Shown one piece after another: positions 14,501 to 26,454 of a stretch of 64,000 nt of DNA. The first letter of the stretch is position 1. Every line of letters starts with the position of its first letter. The stretch spans positions 53,962,271-54,026,270 of the forward strand of contig NC_061867.1 in NCBI RefSeq assembly GCF_907164915.1. Direction: 5' to 3'. Position numbers and translations under genes: made by a program. Below the pieces are notes generated by a model that was not told the origin of the DNA, ran no database searches, and was given only the letters and a program-made list of their open reading frames with translations. The stretch comes from Impatiens glandulifera. Taxonomy: Eukaryota > Streptophyta > Magnoliopsida > Ericales > Balsaminaceae.

Positions 14501-17500
14501 ATCCATCGCATAACCAACTAAATCTGCTACCTTATCTTCAATTTCAAGAGTACTAACTTCCTGGGAGAGATCAGTTTGTTCATCATCTTTTTCAACTGGT
14601 AAACTAAAACCAAGATGTGTTAGTAGTTTTGTCCTTGCTGTTCCTCCTTCTTCAGAGATAATTCGCAGAAAGCCCCATGTTTCTTTCTCGTCATTGGACC
14701 TGCTTAGACAATTTATGCATCAGGTCATTTCAGCTCAATATCCCTTCTGGTTTGCTTCTTTTAACTATAATGGGCTGTTTCAGTATCAATTTTTTCATGT
14801 TGTCATGATCTCTGGAAAATCTACATTTGTTATATTTGTCAAAAATCACAATCATCTATACAATAATCTGATAATGATCCAAAAACATGAAACATATTTT
14901 ATAATTAATTTTATGTATCGAACTAAAATTTATCAAGAGAAAACCTCTAATACCAAGTTAAACAAAAAATTGCAATATAATTTGGACCATGATTTAGAAA
15001 ATGATTTGTATACTAAACGAACCAACAAAAATCACACTATAACATGGATCATGATCGAAATAATAATCTAATCATTATCAAGAAAAAAAACTTCTAAACC
15101 AAAATAAAACAAAAAATTACTCGATAATTTGGATCATGACGCAGAATATGATTTTTACACCAAAACGAAGCAACAAAAATCACACTATAACAAGGATCAT
15201 GATCAAAATAGTAATCTAATGACAATGCACAAAAAAAATCACTTTCAATTCTAACTTTGGCGATTTTCCAATGAGATCGTGATTGTGACAAAATATTATT
15301 CCAAATAGATTTTTTTTACAGGAGAGGATCATGCCAAATGTTGGGGGAGATAGTTAATATTTCATAGAGGGACATACTCAGACTCCTGAGATTTTCTATC
15401 ACATATTAGCCTTAGGGAAGATCTGTCCCAGTTTTGTATTGCAACTTCAAATTCAGATGAACGGCTTTCCAGGCTTTGTTCTGTAACCAAGTTATGGACA
15501 TAAACCTGGAGCAGAGTTCAGTGATAATATCATACAATCATCAATAGATAAATGTGCAATGTGGATGCAAAGAGGCCTACCTCTGAACCACCAGATGGAC
15601 CATCCTTGGAAGAAAACGAAACAAGTTTTCCACCAAATCCAAAGGACACTCCAGATTTACGCTTGTACCATTTTGGTGCTCTCATTGGTGCTGAAAACAA
15701 GCAATATCTTTCAGAGAAAATAACCACACAATACACCTAGGTCCATTAAAAACTAGCAACTAAGGCAGTCAAAACAACAAAAAAGGTATAATCTGCTACC
15801 ACATAAAGAAACTGAGAAAACATGAACTAACAACATTACCAAAAAAAGATATCAGGATTCTTACTTTGACAAGTTCCTGACTCCGGATCATTTACAAGTT
15901 AGACAATGAACTTGAGGTTAGACTTACAAGGTGACATAAATTGTTGGGCTACATGACTTTTAGTACCAACAAACATCCTCCTCACAAATGAAAAGGATGG
16001 GTCAATAAAGTTGGGACAACGAGGTCTTCAAACCAAGAATTATGGAGATATTTAGTGGCATATCTTGCCCCTTACATTTTTGGCTGCTCTAGCCATTTAA
16101 CATCACTAGCTAAGCTCACATCTAGACCCACATCTCATCTAGTCCATGTTACTGACAGTATAGTGCCAGTATCTGGAGATAAAAAGTCCTCGACCTCTTG
16201 TCCACCCACCACCTTTGATTAAGAAATAAGAAGTGTCAACACAAGCTTCTTTTTAAGGAGAAAATCTTTTTCATTAATCCACAGTCGACGTGAATGTCGC
16301 ATAAACCATGGTGAAGTGTCAACACAAGCTACTTGTTCAATAACTGCCAAGGTACTTTTACAGGAGCATGATGCATCCTGACGTGTTCTTGTGAACACCA
16401 CATTTATGGCAACATCTAACCTTATCTTCTTTTTTCTAATGGCCAAGCCCTAGGGTCCTAGTTCAAGGAGCACTTGCTAGTATGTTACCATACATGAAGA
16501 TGAACTGAACCAGGAACTTGCAGTCAAACATGAGAATGCTACAGCATAGTAGTTAAATAGTCCAGGAACTGAACCGGGAGCTTTTTTACTTTACACATCA
16601 AGTAAAAATCAATTGATGGGTAGGAAATGATGCGACTAAGTTTATTACGATACAATTTAGATTCAATTTAAAGACACTTCATCAACGAAGATCATTCATG
16701 TATAATTAACTGATTTTACAATTGACAGATGCAGAACAATCAAAATAGAAATTATCCGACATTGTAAATCAGATTCAATGCTGAGAAATGAACGGAATAC
16801 TTTTAAAGCTTGGAAAAGATATAAGAGTACATTACCAGCACCAAAATCACCCTCTCCAACACCATAACGACCATAAGCCTGCTTAGAAAGCCAGGGAAAT
16901 AAGAAAATAGGAAAATAATAGCTGATCCTATAGACATTCCATTCAAGTGTAACAATAGAGGTTAGGTAAAATAGAAGGAAAGCATTGCATTAACTTTTAT
17001 ATGGGAAACCTGTTCTGAGAAGCAATCACAAAATTTGTTGACTAGTGATAAAGATCAAATGAAGCCAACAAAACTGACCTCCATATTGTATATGCCAATT
17101 TTGCCATCAAATGAGGATGCTGATATGACTCCAGGTATCTTTGGGTACCAGTGCACATCAAAGTTCCAGTTAGTTCCAGCTGGAAGTTCAGAGACAATCT
17201 AAATGAAATTGCACATGTAAAACAAAATTAGCCCCCATGAAAACAGTGAAACAAACATTACAAGCCCCTACTAAATGCGAGCAAAATCAAACCCTGGTCA
17301 ATAAGCGTTGCACAGACGAGTCTGAGAACTGCTTCCACTGAAGGCAAAGAATGTAAAGAAATCCATTAGGTGTCTCAGTCTAAGATATGTACCTCTCCAG
17401 AAACAACATCCCAGCAAATAGTACGATTATCTTTGGCACAGGTCAGCAGATAAGAACTATCATTGGGACACCATGACATTGCTATGACACCTGGTGGAAA

Positions 17501-19907
17501 ACAAGGGGAGAACACTGAAGTAAGGAAAAGAAGATAAGGAAATGTATGAACCCAAGTATTATTTACACCATGACATCGCTATGAACCCAAGTATCATTTA
17601 CAAGTTTGCAACTGCTATGAGCAATACATAGTCTCTGCTCTTATTGAATAGAAAAGGAACAATCTTGGGAATCCTTTTTCAAGATGTATCAAGGAAATTT
17701 TGATAGCGAAGGAGAAAAATGCATTAATGCAGAAATACCAATATGAGTGCATGTTTCACCATGAAGCATGTCTTGGATTATATCTGAATCATAGACAACT
17801 ACAAGCCCCTCCAATAGAAAAGAAGATATGGAAATGTAACCCAGGTATGACATTCATGTCCCAATTTCAAAAGAGAAATAGAATCAAGTAAAAGGGAACT
17901 GAAACTCAGAATGATAAAACGGAATTATTTTCCACAGACCAAAATTCTAATGTGAGGAAGCAAGAATTTCTTGTTCACAACCATTAGTGTGGCCAAAAGT
18001 CTCTCTAACTGGCATCATAGTATTCCGCATATCTATGACACCAAAGAAATGTAAAATAAGGAAATGTAACCCAGGTATGACATTCATGACCCAATTCCAA
18101 AACAAAAATAGATTCAAGTAAAGTGGAACTGAAACTAGATGATAGAACAGAATTATTTTAGACAAAGCCCACAGACATCACAATTCAAAGGGGAGGCAGC
18201 AAGAATTTCATTGTTCACAAACCATTAGTATGGCCAACAAACTCTCTAACTGGTGTCATAGTATTCCGCATATCCCATAGCTGAAAAAAAAGCATAAACA
18301 GATATATGAGGAATATATTCATGTAAACATACTCTCACAGAAGGAAACTCACAAATGCTGAAAATTACTCTGAGAAAAGGAGAACTATCATCATCGGAGG
18401 CAACAATCAGTTGTGTGGCAACATCAGGATGCCATTGTAGGACAGAGCAACGCCTTCTAGTTGAATCTGAGAAACTGTCCATTTCATAGTTGAGTCAGTT
18501 CAAGCACTCTTAATTTCTAACTCTCATCGAACCGAATCACCCAACAAAATTACAGGTATTTGATGTCTTACCTAATGACAGGCTTCTGTTTCTTTAGGTC
18601 CCAAACAACTGAAAAGAAAAACAAAGATTATAAATACTTCTCCAATCAGAAAACATGGAAGTATAATTATCCTCACCAATTGTTCCATTATATGAGGTTG
18701 ATGCTAATATGTGTTGCACTTTTCTGTTCCAGGAAAGAAAAGAAATTTCACCCTGCGTAGCAGATCCACTACCCTGCATAAAGAAACAACATAGATAATT
18801 TGTAGTAGGATCCAGATTAAATTTAGCAGACAGCCAAAAGACATGTATAGTAACACAAAGGTTAATGACTCTAAGAATATGAGCACCAGCACTGTAGCTT
18901 GGCAATCTTCAAAGCTATAAATGCACCATAAGCAGTAAGAAACATACATACATACCTTGAGAGGAGGGAAGTGAGTGGGTTCTACAGGTTTTGTTATATC
19001 CCATATACAAATTTCACCATCATCAGCACCAGAAGCAAGATGGTTTGGTGTAAGGGAATTAAATTCCAAACCGCGGACCTGAACAAATAAAATTTAAGCA
19101 CAATCACGTCATTCTCTAAGCAAACACATTGTAAACAAAATTCTAACATGGATATAGGCAAGCAAGAGAAGAAACTTACAGGCCCTTTATGTCTTAAGAG
19201 TTGTGATACAAGAGCACTTTCACTAGCCTCGGAACTGGAATAGACCAAAAGACACGTAAATCAATGCATAAAGCAAACAATTCGACATGTCAGAGTAGTT
19301 TGTTGGGTAAAAAAGCAATAACAATAAGCAATTGGAAGATTCCTAATATATTACAAGGCTACAATTTTTTCATAACACCAAATCATGTAATCAGCTGTGA
19401 CTATTAATCATATTAAACCCACATTTGCATCCTTTGAATGTACTTTTTTTACAATAAAACAAGCATAAACAAATACTTCTATCCATAAGAACAGTCACCA
19501 TAAGTTGAAATTCATCAATAAAAACAAAAGGATGAGTATTTCCTCTTTTTTTACGATCAATACATAAAAAATATTCTTAATTATACGCACCGGATCAGCG
19601 TTAGAGGATTCCATAGACCAATGCTACCATCAACCAAACCACCAGCAATTAATCCAAGAGAGAATTCCTCCGCTCCACCAGGATTCTTCCCCCAAGATAA
19701 CCGATTGAAACGTTCGGAAGTCGCGGCCTCTCCAGCCAACGGTAACTCACAATCGTCAGACTGGAAATCAAGCTTGAAGATCTCGAGATTTGCAGATGAA
19801 CTGAACGATAGATCAACGGCTCCAGCCATTGTTCCTGCAGCCATGTAAGGTGCTTCAGGCGCGAAAGCGACTGATGCCGATCTGTTTACGGACTTTATGG
19901 AAGCCAT
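8508..19907 (-). CDS. SEC31: COPII outer coat protein SEC31
   Basis: Twenty-two exons rebuilt by GT-AG sites, all in frame (3,351 nt, 1,116 aa): 19907-19591, 19234-19180, 19078-18956, 18773-18677, 18608-18572, 18474-18369, 18280-18223, 17490-17393, 17198-17079, 16878-16836, 15690-15581, 15505-15378, 14699-14144, 14010-13918, 13065-12859, 12799-12586, 12502-12414, 12313-12149, 11367-11236, 11042-10769, 9637-9399, 8597-8508. SEC31 forms the outer cage of COPII vesicles with SEC13 at ER exit sites. The N-terminal ~340 residues are WD repeats ([24 protein letters not shown]). An acidic linker precedes the alpha-solenoid edge element (DNAIQ-like [36 protein letters not shown]). A Pro/Gln-rich segment then binds SEC23 in this family, and a C-terminal helical domain ends in [19 protein letters not shown]. 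Length equals the plant family (~1,100 aa). Several introns hold MITEs or tandem duplications. It resembles Arabidopsis SEC31A/B; the paralogue was not decided. Confidence 0.95.
8826..8890 (-). repeat. SINE-like fragment in SEC31 last intron
   Basis: On the minus strand the segment reads TCGAATTCGATTCCCACTAAGAATA, the same B-box-like GTTCGATTCYCACTAAGAA core found at 10500-10600, 36350-36530, 40946-41040 and 42530-42620. The part that would hold the A-box is poorly preserved. Confidence 0.35.
10500..10600 (-). repeat. tRNA-derived SINE-like element
   Basis: The minus strand carries CCCACTAAGGTAGCTCAAGT (A-box-like GGTAGCTCAAG) followed about 50 bp later by CGATTCAATTCTCACTTAGA and CGTCTTAAGTTGAAG. 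This order recurs at several places in the window. It sits in a SEC31 intron. No poly-A tail or target duplication was resolved. Confidence 0.45.
11689..12129. mobile_element. MITE in SEC31 intron
   Basis: The left end GGGCATTGTTTGATAAC and the right end GTTTTTATCAAACATACCC are inverted repeats, flanked by TA on both sides (GTA before, TAA after). The 441-bp body is AT-rich and non-coding. The end sequence and short TA-containing target site fit a PIF/Harbinger (Tourist-like) MITE. It sits wholly within the intron between the exons at 12313-12149 and 11367-11236. Confidence 0.6.
13185..13386. mobile_element. Tourist-like MITE in SEC31 intron
   Basis: This 202-bp element starts GGCCTTGTTTGATGTG and ends CAGATCAAACAAGGCT, with CTA directly on both sides as a 3-bp target duplication. 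The inner parts TTATTTGG / CAAATAA are also inverted. The ends and TWA-type target site indicate PIF/Harbinger ancestry. Confidence 0.7.
14850..15230. repeat. Imperfect ~148-bp tandem duplication in SEC31 intron
   Basis: The block around AATCACACTATAACATGGATCATGATCGAAATAATAATC at 15030 recurs at 15178 (period 148). A weaker first copy begins near 14850 (AATCACAATCATCTATACAA). It lies in the intron between the exons at 15505-15378 and 14699-14144 and has no coding content. Confidence 0.6.
17831..18290 (-). repeat. 230-bp tandem duplication including SEC31 exon 7
   Basis: Unit A (17831-18060) and unit B (18061-18290) both begin GAAATGTAACCCAGGTATGACATTCATG and run in parallel through the exon-7 sequence. 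Unit B holds the working exon (18280-18223). Unit A holds a diverged copy at 18037-17982. In the dead copy the acceptor CAG/CTATGGGAT has become TGTCATAGAT, so it lacks the 3' splice site and changes the reading frame. It is an exon fossil inside the following intron. Confidence 0.75.
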
Positions 19908-19939
19908 AAGTGAAGCTCAGAAGAAATGAAAATGGAATT

Positions 19940-20040
19940 AGAATGTGATCGATCGATCGATCAATCGATGAGTTGAAGTGAATCTGTTGGAATGGAATTG
20001 GAATGTGATCGATCGATCGAATCGAAGAGAAGAGATCGTG
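19940..20040. promoter_or_regulatory. SEC31 5' region with GATC repeats
   Basis: Immediately upstream of the SEC31 start the motif GGAATTNGAATGTGATCGATCGATCGA occurs twice, about 60 bp apart, as a small tandem duplication. This probably lies in the 5' UTR. No TATA box was assigned with confidence. Confidence 0.4.
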
Positions 20041-21646
20041 AAACTATTTTAGACGTTATATGTTTTGTGTGTGAATCTCTCTTTCTATGATCACTCCAAA
20101 TATGTATTATAAAAGGATGATTTGTTCTTATGATATAAGAACTTGTAATTGAGTCCCTTTATTTTAAATAGTTCCAATTTAAATCTCCAACTTGTAAAAT
20201 TAATCAAATTCACTTTTAGTTGAAAAATGATTTTGGACAATAAAATTATAAGTAAGCCCCCACTTTGTCAAAGAGAAAAATAAATTAATTGATTTTATTT
20301 CGAATATGTCCATTTTCAAGAGATTTTTTTATCTCTTTACAAATGAATTTCTGACCTTGTTTTCGTTTCCATTTTCGTGAACTTGTTTGATGTAGTGATT
20401 TTATTAGTTTTTATACTAAAATATAAGTCAAACAATCATTTTAACCATCTTATTATTTTTATTTAATTATATAAAATTAATTTATCTTTAATTATAAAAA
20501 TAGAAAAAGAATAATATTTTTACTTTTAACTATAAAGAATAATATAAAAACAAATAAATCAATTAAACCGGGTCTGAAAACAAAATTAACCATATTAATT
20601 TTTCTAATTCCAAAAATTTCTACTCCTTTATTACACAGAAAAAAATCATGACAAACTCCAAAAATAATTCAAAAAAAAAATATTATTCAAATTTTAAAAA
20701 TTTGAATAGATTTTTCTTAATTGAGAATAGTTTATATATTAAAAATTCAACTCAAAATTTTTAAAAGATTAATATTTAAAAAAAAATAACATGTGTGAAT
20801 TTTTTTTAGATAATTATTTGAAATAATTTTGTATCACCTTATATATCTGTCAAAATTTACTATTATATTATAAAACTGATAATGATTTAAAATAATAATA
20901 ATATAAATTCAAAAAGTAACTCTATAATCTGAAAATACAACATATATTATTATGACATTTACTATTATATTATAAAACTGATAATGATTTAAAATAATAA
21001 TAATATAAATTCAAAAAGTAACTCTATAATCTGAAAATACAACATATATTATTATGACATTTACTATTATATTATAAAACTGATAATGATTTAAAATAAT
21101 AATAATATAAATTCAAAAAGTAACTCTATAATCTGAAAATACAACATATATTATTATGACATTATGACAACTTTGTATAATAATATATAACAATTCGATC
21201 ATAAATATATCAATTTTGTTATCTCAAGCCGGTTTTATAAAATTGGTCTATCCCAATTACACAATTTTGGTTATTTATTTTTTTCACAAAACCACATTAG
21301 TAAAACTAAAATAATAATTGTCTTTTATCGATTTTTATAATCATTTCCATTTCAAAAATAAATTTATTTTTATTCAAAATTCAATCACCCAAACCAAATC
21401 AAATCGAAAATTATAGAACTTAATTCGAGTTCGAAGATTAATCTTTATCGCTTTCTGTTACCGATAATTCCATGTTCATTCGATTCAAAATTCGAGTAGG
21501 TGAAAACTCGAGTTTAGCCATTGTTCAATATAGTATATTACATATAAACTTGAAAGTAGGAAGAAACTGAAATTGAGGAAAACACAACTTCATCTGAAAA
21601 TCCGATTCAAACCAACCAAAAACCACTAATAATAAACCTAGATTCA
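20041..21646. other. Intergenic region between SEC31 and glyoxalase gene
   Basis: AT-rich and without a gene. The only clear structure is a threefold 102-bp tandem repeat at 20856-21161. The right end is the 3' flank of the glyoxalase gene. Confidence 0.6.
20856..21161. repeat. Tandem repeat, 3 copies of 102 bp
   Basis: Three nearly identical units start at 20856, 20958 and 21060 with TTTACTATTATATTATAAAA and end with ACAACATATATTATTATGAC. The copies are almost perfect, so the expansion is recent, or the locus is being homogenised. Confidence 0.9.
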
Positions 21647-22279
21647 TCATTCTTTCCCCTTATTTCCAATCTCAACAGGCGGATTATGACGGCCAGGAAC
21701 AAGTCTAATCCGTTCATCATCACACTCCAAAGGAACAAGCTTAAGATTCTCACAATTACAAATCTCAATCATAAATCCATCAGGATCATTAAAAAACAAC
21801 TGATCAATTGAACTTCCATCATCATCATTATCATCCGTTTCCACATTCCTCTTTATATATTCAATATTCATCTCTTTCAATTTCTCCTCAATCACTCCCG
21901 CATCCTCACACTATCATATACATATCTAATCAAACAATCATTATCGAGAAAAAGCGAGGTTAATTAATCAATTAATTACCTGGAATGATATGTGATTATC
22001 CAATGGATCAAGGCGATGAACTTTTGGAAGTAAATTAGAATCAGGAGCTTGAACGAGATGAACACCTACACCGTAGTTGAATAACCAAGCGCCGTTGAAA
22101 TCGAATGAGTCTGGTCTCTTCATTGGAACGAAACCTAATAAGTTTCTGTAGAAATCGACGGATTTCTCTACTGATTTACAGAGTCTGGATACGTGATTCA
22201 ACGCCATTAGAGGAATCCTTTCGTTGTTATGTTCTTTTCCTTCTGATCCGCCATTGTTGTCTGCAACTTGATGATCCAT
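21647..22279 (-). CDS. Glyoxalase I-like (VOC superfamily) protein
   Basis: Two exons, 22279-21980 and 21910-21647, join in phase 0 by a 69-bp GT-AG intron and give 187 aa. Residues 24-152 form one VOC module of paired beta-alpha-beta-beta-beta units: ALNHVSRLCKSVEKSVDFYR (26-45), VGVHLVQAP, LDNHISFQ (93-100) and FFNDPDGFMIEICNCE. Candidate metal ligands are H29, H95 and E149. It is a short, single-domain member like Arabidopsis GLYI4/GLYI7 (recalled), whose activity on methylglyoxal-glutathione adducts is weaker or debated, so lactoylglutathione lyase activity is not certain. An acidic loop (ETDDNDDDGSS, 124-134) interrupts the second half. There is no targeting peptide, so a cytosolic location is likely. 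The start ATG at 22279 was chosen over an upstream in-frame ATG because the family begins here and the upstream part lies in the TATA region. Confidence 0.88.
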
Positions 22280-22324
22280 GGCGGTTATTTCTTTGATGTG
22301 AAGAAGAAAGTGAAAGCAAATTGA

Positions 22325-22450
22325 GTGGGAATATATATAGTCAGGTGAGATGTACACGTGCCAAGTGTTATAAGATACACGTAGGCTATTGACACATGCT
22401 GTTATTGACACGTAGGCTATTGACACATGCGGTTATTGACACGTGTGAAC
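22325..22450 (-). promoter_or_regulatory. G-box/ABRE cluster upstream of glyoxalase gene
   Basis: Two CACGTG G-boxes lie at 22355-22360 and 22440-22445, with two further ACGTAGGC cores between them. The block TATTGACACATGCNGTTATTGACACGT is tandemly repeated. A TATA-like ATATATATAG lies at 22331-22340, just before the transcribed region. G-boxes bind bZIP/bHLH factors and ABA-responsive ABF factors. A stress-induced detoxification gene with such a cluster is plausible, but the regulation is inferred. Confidence 0.6.
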
Positions 22451-23660
22451 TTATTAGGGTTTTTATACATTTTCATTTTTACTTTCACCGCTTTAGAGTT
22501 ACTTGAATTTTTGTTTTAAGTATTTTATGTTTTTATTAATTAGGTTATTTGAGATTTGTTAAAAAATATTATTTGAAATTTTAATATTTTGTTGGTTGGA
22601 ATTTATTTTAAAAAATGCTTGATCAGTGATGATTTTAAGGAGAAATGTTTCTTTGGTAAAAATTATATTAAAAGGTAGTTGTTTATAAAATAAAATAATT
22701 TTTTTATAAAAAAATATATAGAATTAAAAAGAGAAGATGAAATATTGTTTGATTACGGTTTTACTCATTTTCATTTTTAATTTCAAAGCTTGAGAGAGAG
22801 AGAGTCTTATATAAGATTATTTTAGTATTTTTATGTTTTTTTAATTAGGCTATTAGAGATTTGTTAACAAAAATAAATTAAGAGTTTGTTAAGTTGGGAT
22901 ATATTTTAAAAAATGTGATTATAGTGATTTTGAGAAAAATGTTTATTTAATAAAAAAAGAAAAGTAGTATGAGTTTATAATGATAAAATATTTTTATTTT
23001 AAAAGAAATATATGATCTTTTAGTATTTTGTTTAATTAATGCATTGTTTTGATGGACAAGAGAAAAAAAATATGATTTGATTATAGTTGAATTTAAAAAA
23101 TAAATTATAAAGTTGTCAGGCGTAATTATCAAATTCATTTTTTTATTAAATTAATTAAGATTTTAGTGCTTCAAACATTATAATTTGACTCTCTTTATTT
23201 TTGTTATATTGAAATTATTTTGTCTTTCAAACATTATTTATATATGTGATATTTATAAATAATAAATAAAAGTCTTTCAAATATTATAATTATTTGAGTC
23301 TCTTTATTTTTAGTTATATTAAAATTATTCTGTCTTTCAAACATTATTAACATATTATACATGTGATATTTATAAATAATAAATAAAATATTAATGTTAC
23401 TAATTTAACTACTAAATTTTAGAGATTTAATAATTTCGACTATTAATTATATGAAATTATATAGTCAAAACTCTTTGTTAGCTAAAATTAATTAGTTATA
23501 TTATTAATATAATTTTTATTTATTTATAAATGTGAAGTAGATAATAAGTTAATCACGTTTAAAATTGTTAAAACAAATTAAATTGTTTGGTATAACTTTA
23601 ACCATAATAAAATTTAAATTGTAAGTTTTGAAAGTAGAAGTCTAAAATTTCAATCAACCC
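22450..23660. other. Intergenic AT-rich region with diverged duplications
   Basis: No gene. The stretch 22480-22715 is a diverged tandem copy of 22755-22990 (shared blocks TTTTTATTAATTAGGTTATTTGAGATTTGTTAA and TTTTAAAAAATG). A ~115-bp block (CTTTCAAACATTAT..GTGATATTTATAAATAATAAATAAA) is duplicated at 23168-23272 and 23273-23390. Confidence 0.55.
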
Positions 23661-23706
23661 TAATAATGGAAATTTGATCAAATGACCCTAAAGCTGTGAG
23701 TGCCTA

Positions 23707-23898
23707 AGGGTGGAGAAAATTACCGATATTAAAGGTATATCGAAAATACTGTACCGTAATATATCTAAAATATCGACTTTTAAGGTATACTGAAAAAAAT
23801 GTAAGGTATGATACCGATACCATAATTATTAGTACGGTAAAGGTATGAAATTTTTAAAATTTTGGTATATGGAGATATACCAAAATAGTATTTATAAG

Positions 23899-23938
<40 letters not shown>

Positions 23939-24318
23939 TATATATAATACTTATAAGGGAATAATTAAATAGATTTGATATTAATTTAATTATAAAAATA
24001 TAATTTTTGAATAATATTAAGATATAATTATACTGAAATATTATTTAATATATGCAATCTCTACATTACCGATGTGATTGATTTTTTTTTAAATTAATAT
24101 ATTTTTTAGGTATCAAAGATATAATACCGATACCGTGCTGAAAATAAGGTATACCGAAATTAAGGTAAGGTAAATGTATGATTTTTTATATACCGAAATT
24201 AAGGTATACCGAAATCAAGGTAAGGTAAAAGTATGCATATTTTGCATACCGAAATTTTAGGTAAGGTATAAGGTATGGATAAAATATTAAGGTATACCGT
24301 ACCGACCCACCCAACACA
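23707..24318. mobile_element. Repeat element nested in the left MULE end
   Basis: This stretch interrupts the left terminal repeat of the MULE. It is made of many GGTATACCGAAATTAAGGTA-type units in both orientations, with AGGGTGGAG near its left boundary and CCGACCCACCC at its right boundary as short inverted ends. An AT dinucleotide run lies at 23901-23945. It has no coding capacity. The form resembles hAT-type MITEs with subterminal repeats; no target duplication could be recognised, so the class is uncertain. Confidence 0.5.
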
Positions 24319-24551
24319 TAAAATAAAATGCGCTGGTGACACTTATTTTTTTTGGACGAAAATGCCCCTATTGCGTCACGCAACCTCCAGTTGCGTAACG
24401 CAACTGGGTGCATTGTGAAAAGTCCACAATGCCCTTGCTATATAATTAAAAAAATTCTAATTCTTTCCATTTTCTTTTCTTTCTTCCCTGTTCTCTCTCT
24501 TCACGTCTTCTTCCTTCTCCTCCTTCTCTCTAAAAAGAAGATAGACTCCCG

Positions 24552-26275
24552 ATGACGTCGGAATCACAACGAAGGACGTCGGAATCTCAGCGAAGGCAAG
24601 AAACCATGATGTCCACTACTACTGGTATGCTTCTTTTGTCCTTCACTTGTTGTTTATTTCTTTCTTTGAAAGCATTATTTGTTAGGTTTAGGGATTGATT
24701 GGGTAAATGCCTTCGTTGCGACGAATTTCGGGTGCGTCTCGCGAATACGGGTGCGTCTCGCGGGTGCGTCTTGTGAATGCGGTTGCGTCTCACGACCAGA
24801 CCATTTATAGTTAGTAATTACATTTCATTGTTACGGTTTCGTCTCGCGATTGATAGTATCATTGTTTTCAATTGCAGTTGAAGTATTTGCTGACGTATTT
24901 GTTGTGTATAATGGAGAGTGGAAAATTGCAGTTGATGGTGCTAGGTCTTTCTGTGCAAAATCATGCAAAACTTTAGATATATCCCAATATACTACATTTG
25001 CCGAATTAGTTGATATCATCTATTAGAAGATTAACGTGCAGAAGTCTACATATGATTTAGTGATTGAAGTCATGTATGATGTTCCGCCAAAACTTCCCCT
25101 TGTTGTTATTGATGTAGATGATGATTTGGGCACCTATTTATCACGATGATTTCGGGTCGCACTTCGTCACCATTGTGTGTCTCTATAGTAGAGAAGTACC
25201 AAAGTCAAAATAGTGTACTATCACTACTTACTCAAAAAATTATACCTGGAGTTGTTCCTTAACCGATTGTATTTGAAAGTGAAAATAAGGAGGATGAGGA
25301 GGAGGAGAAGATGAACGGGCTCATCATTAACTGATTAATTATGAACGGATTAGTGACTTTAATTATGAATGGGTTAGTGACTTACAAGCTACTACTAGTG
25401 TCGCACCAGCAATTGCACGCACGCCACATCGATCATCAACACCTACATTATCTAGTGCAAGAGCATCAATGAGTACATCATTTAGTGTAAGAGCATCAAT
25501 GGGTACACCATCTAGTGCAAGAGCATCAATGGCTACACCATCGACAAACCCGACAGACCCGATAGACCTATCACTGACAGACCCCTCATTTGCGATGGCA
25601 TTAACTAGTGAAACCGTATTGGAAGTCGGTGTGTTGTTTGATAATAAAAAAGAACTTCAATTGATGTTATATAAATATGCGATGACTAATCATTTTGAAT
25701 TCAAAGTGGTGAAGTTACGAAAACATCTTTGGAATGTGAAATGTTTGGATGAGACATGCAAGTGGAGTTTGTGTGCTGTGAAAGGTAATTTGTCTGAGAT
25801 GTTTAAGATTCAGAAATTTAACCAACAACACTCATGCTCAGTTTTGTCGAGGTTAGAGAAAAAAAATGCAAACATCGGCGTGGGTTATTGGGCAGTGCAT
25901 GAAGAGTAAGTACATGGACTATCACCATAACCACTTAACTAAGAAAATAATTAAAGACATGCAGTCAACTTATGTGATATTTTTGACTTATAATAAGGCT
26001 TGGAGGGCAAGGGAAATGACTTTAATGGCGGTACGAGGAACGGTAGAGGATTCTTATGGAAAATTGTCATCATACATTTACATGTTGGAGAAGAATAATC
26101 CTAGTACCATAACAGACATCCAGTCAGACGAGCTCGGCCACTTCAAGTATATGTTCATGTCCCTAAGCCTCTCAATTAGGGGTTTCAAAGCCTTTTACCG
26201 TCATGTATTGTGCGTTTATGCAGCTCATGTGCAGGTCTAGGACATAATAAGGCAACATGCAAATTAGTGATGCAT
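24552..26275 (+). pseudogene. Broken MuDR/MULE-family transposase gene
   Basis: A probable first exon (24552-24624) encodes a Ser/Arg/Gln-rich start and joins by GT-AG to 24878, giving VEVFADVFVVYNGEWKIAVDG, typical of the N-terminus of MULE transposases. This frame is broken by TAG (near 25024) and TGA (near 25148). A 36-bp Ser/Ala-rich repeat follows at 25430-25545. The MuDR DNA-binding/zinc region is then seen at 25610-25850 (VGVLFDNKKELQLMLYKYA, CLDETCKW, FNQQHSCS). The start of the transposase domain follows at 25900-26210 in another frame (LTYNKAWRAREM, GFKAFYRHV). The catalytic DDE core is missing: the sequence jumps straight to a CCHC knuckle, CSSCAGLGHNKATC, at about 26220-26262. It is dead through stops, frameshift and internal deletion. 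Confidence 0.75.
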
Positions 26276-26454
26276 GCGCTATCTACTACAAGAGCAAGAG
26301 CATCATCATCTCAGCAGTATGAGTCATCATCATCTCAACAACATGAGCCGTCATCATCTCAGTAACATGAGCCATCATCTCAGAAACATGATCCATCATC
26401 TTAGCTGTACGAGTCATCATCTCAGATGTACGATCCTTTAGCTTAGAAGAGCAT

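Noticed and set aside
14694..15071. 125-codon plus-strand frame
   Set aside because: It lies in a SEC31 intron duplication, antisense to SEC31, with no coding signature.
24552..26275. Active transposase
   Set aside because: Several in-frame stops, a frameshift and loss of the catalytic core between the domain start and the CCHC knuckle.
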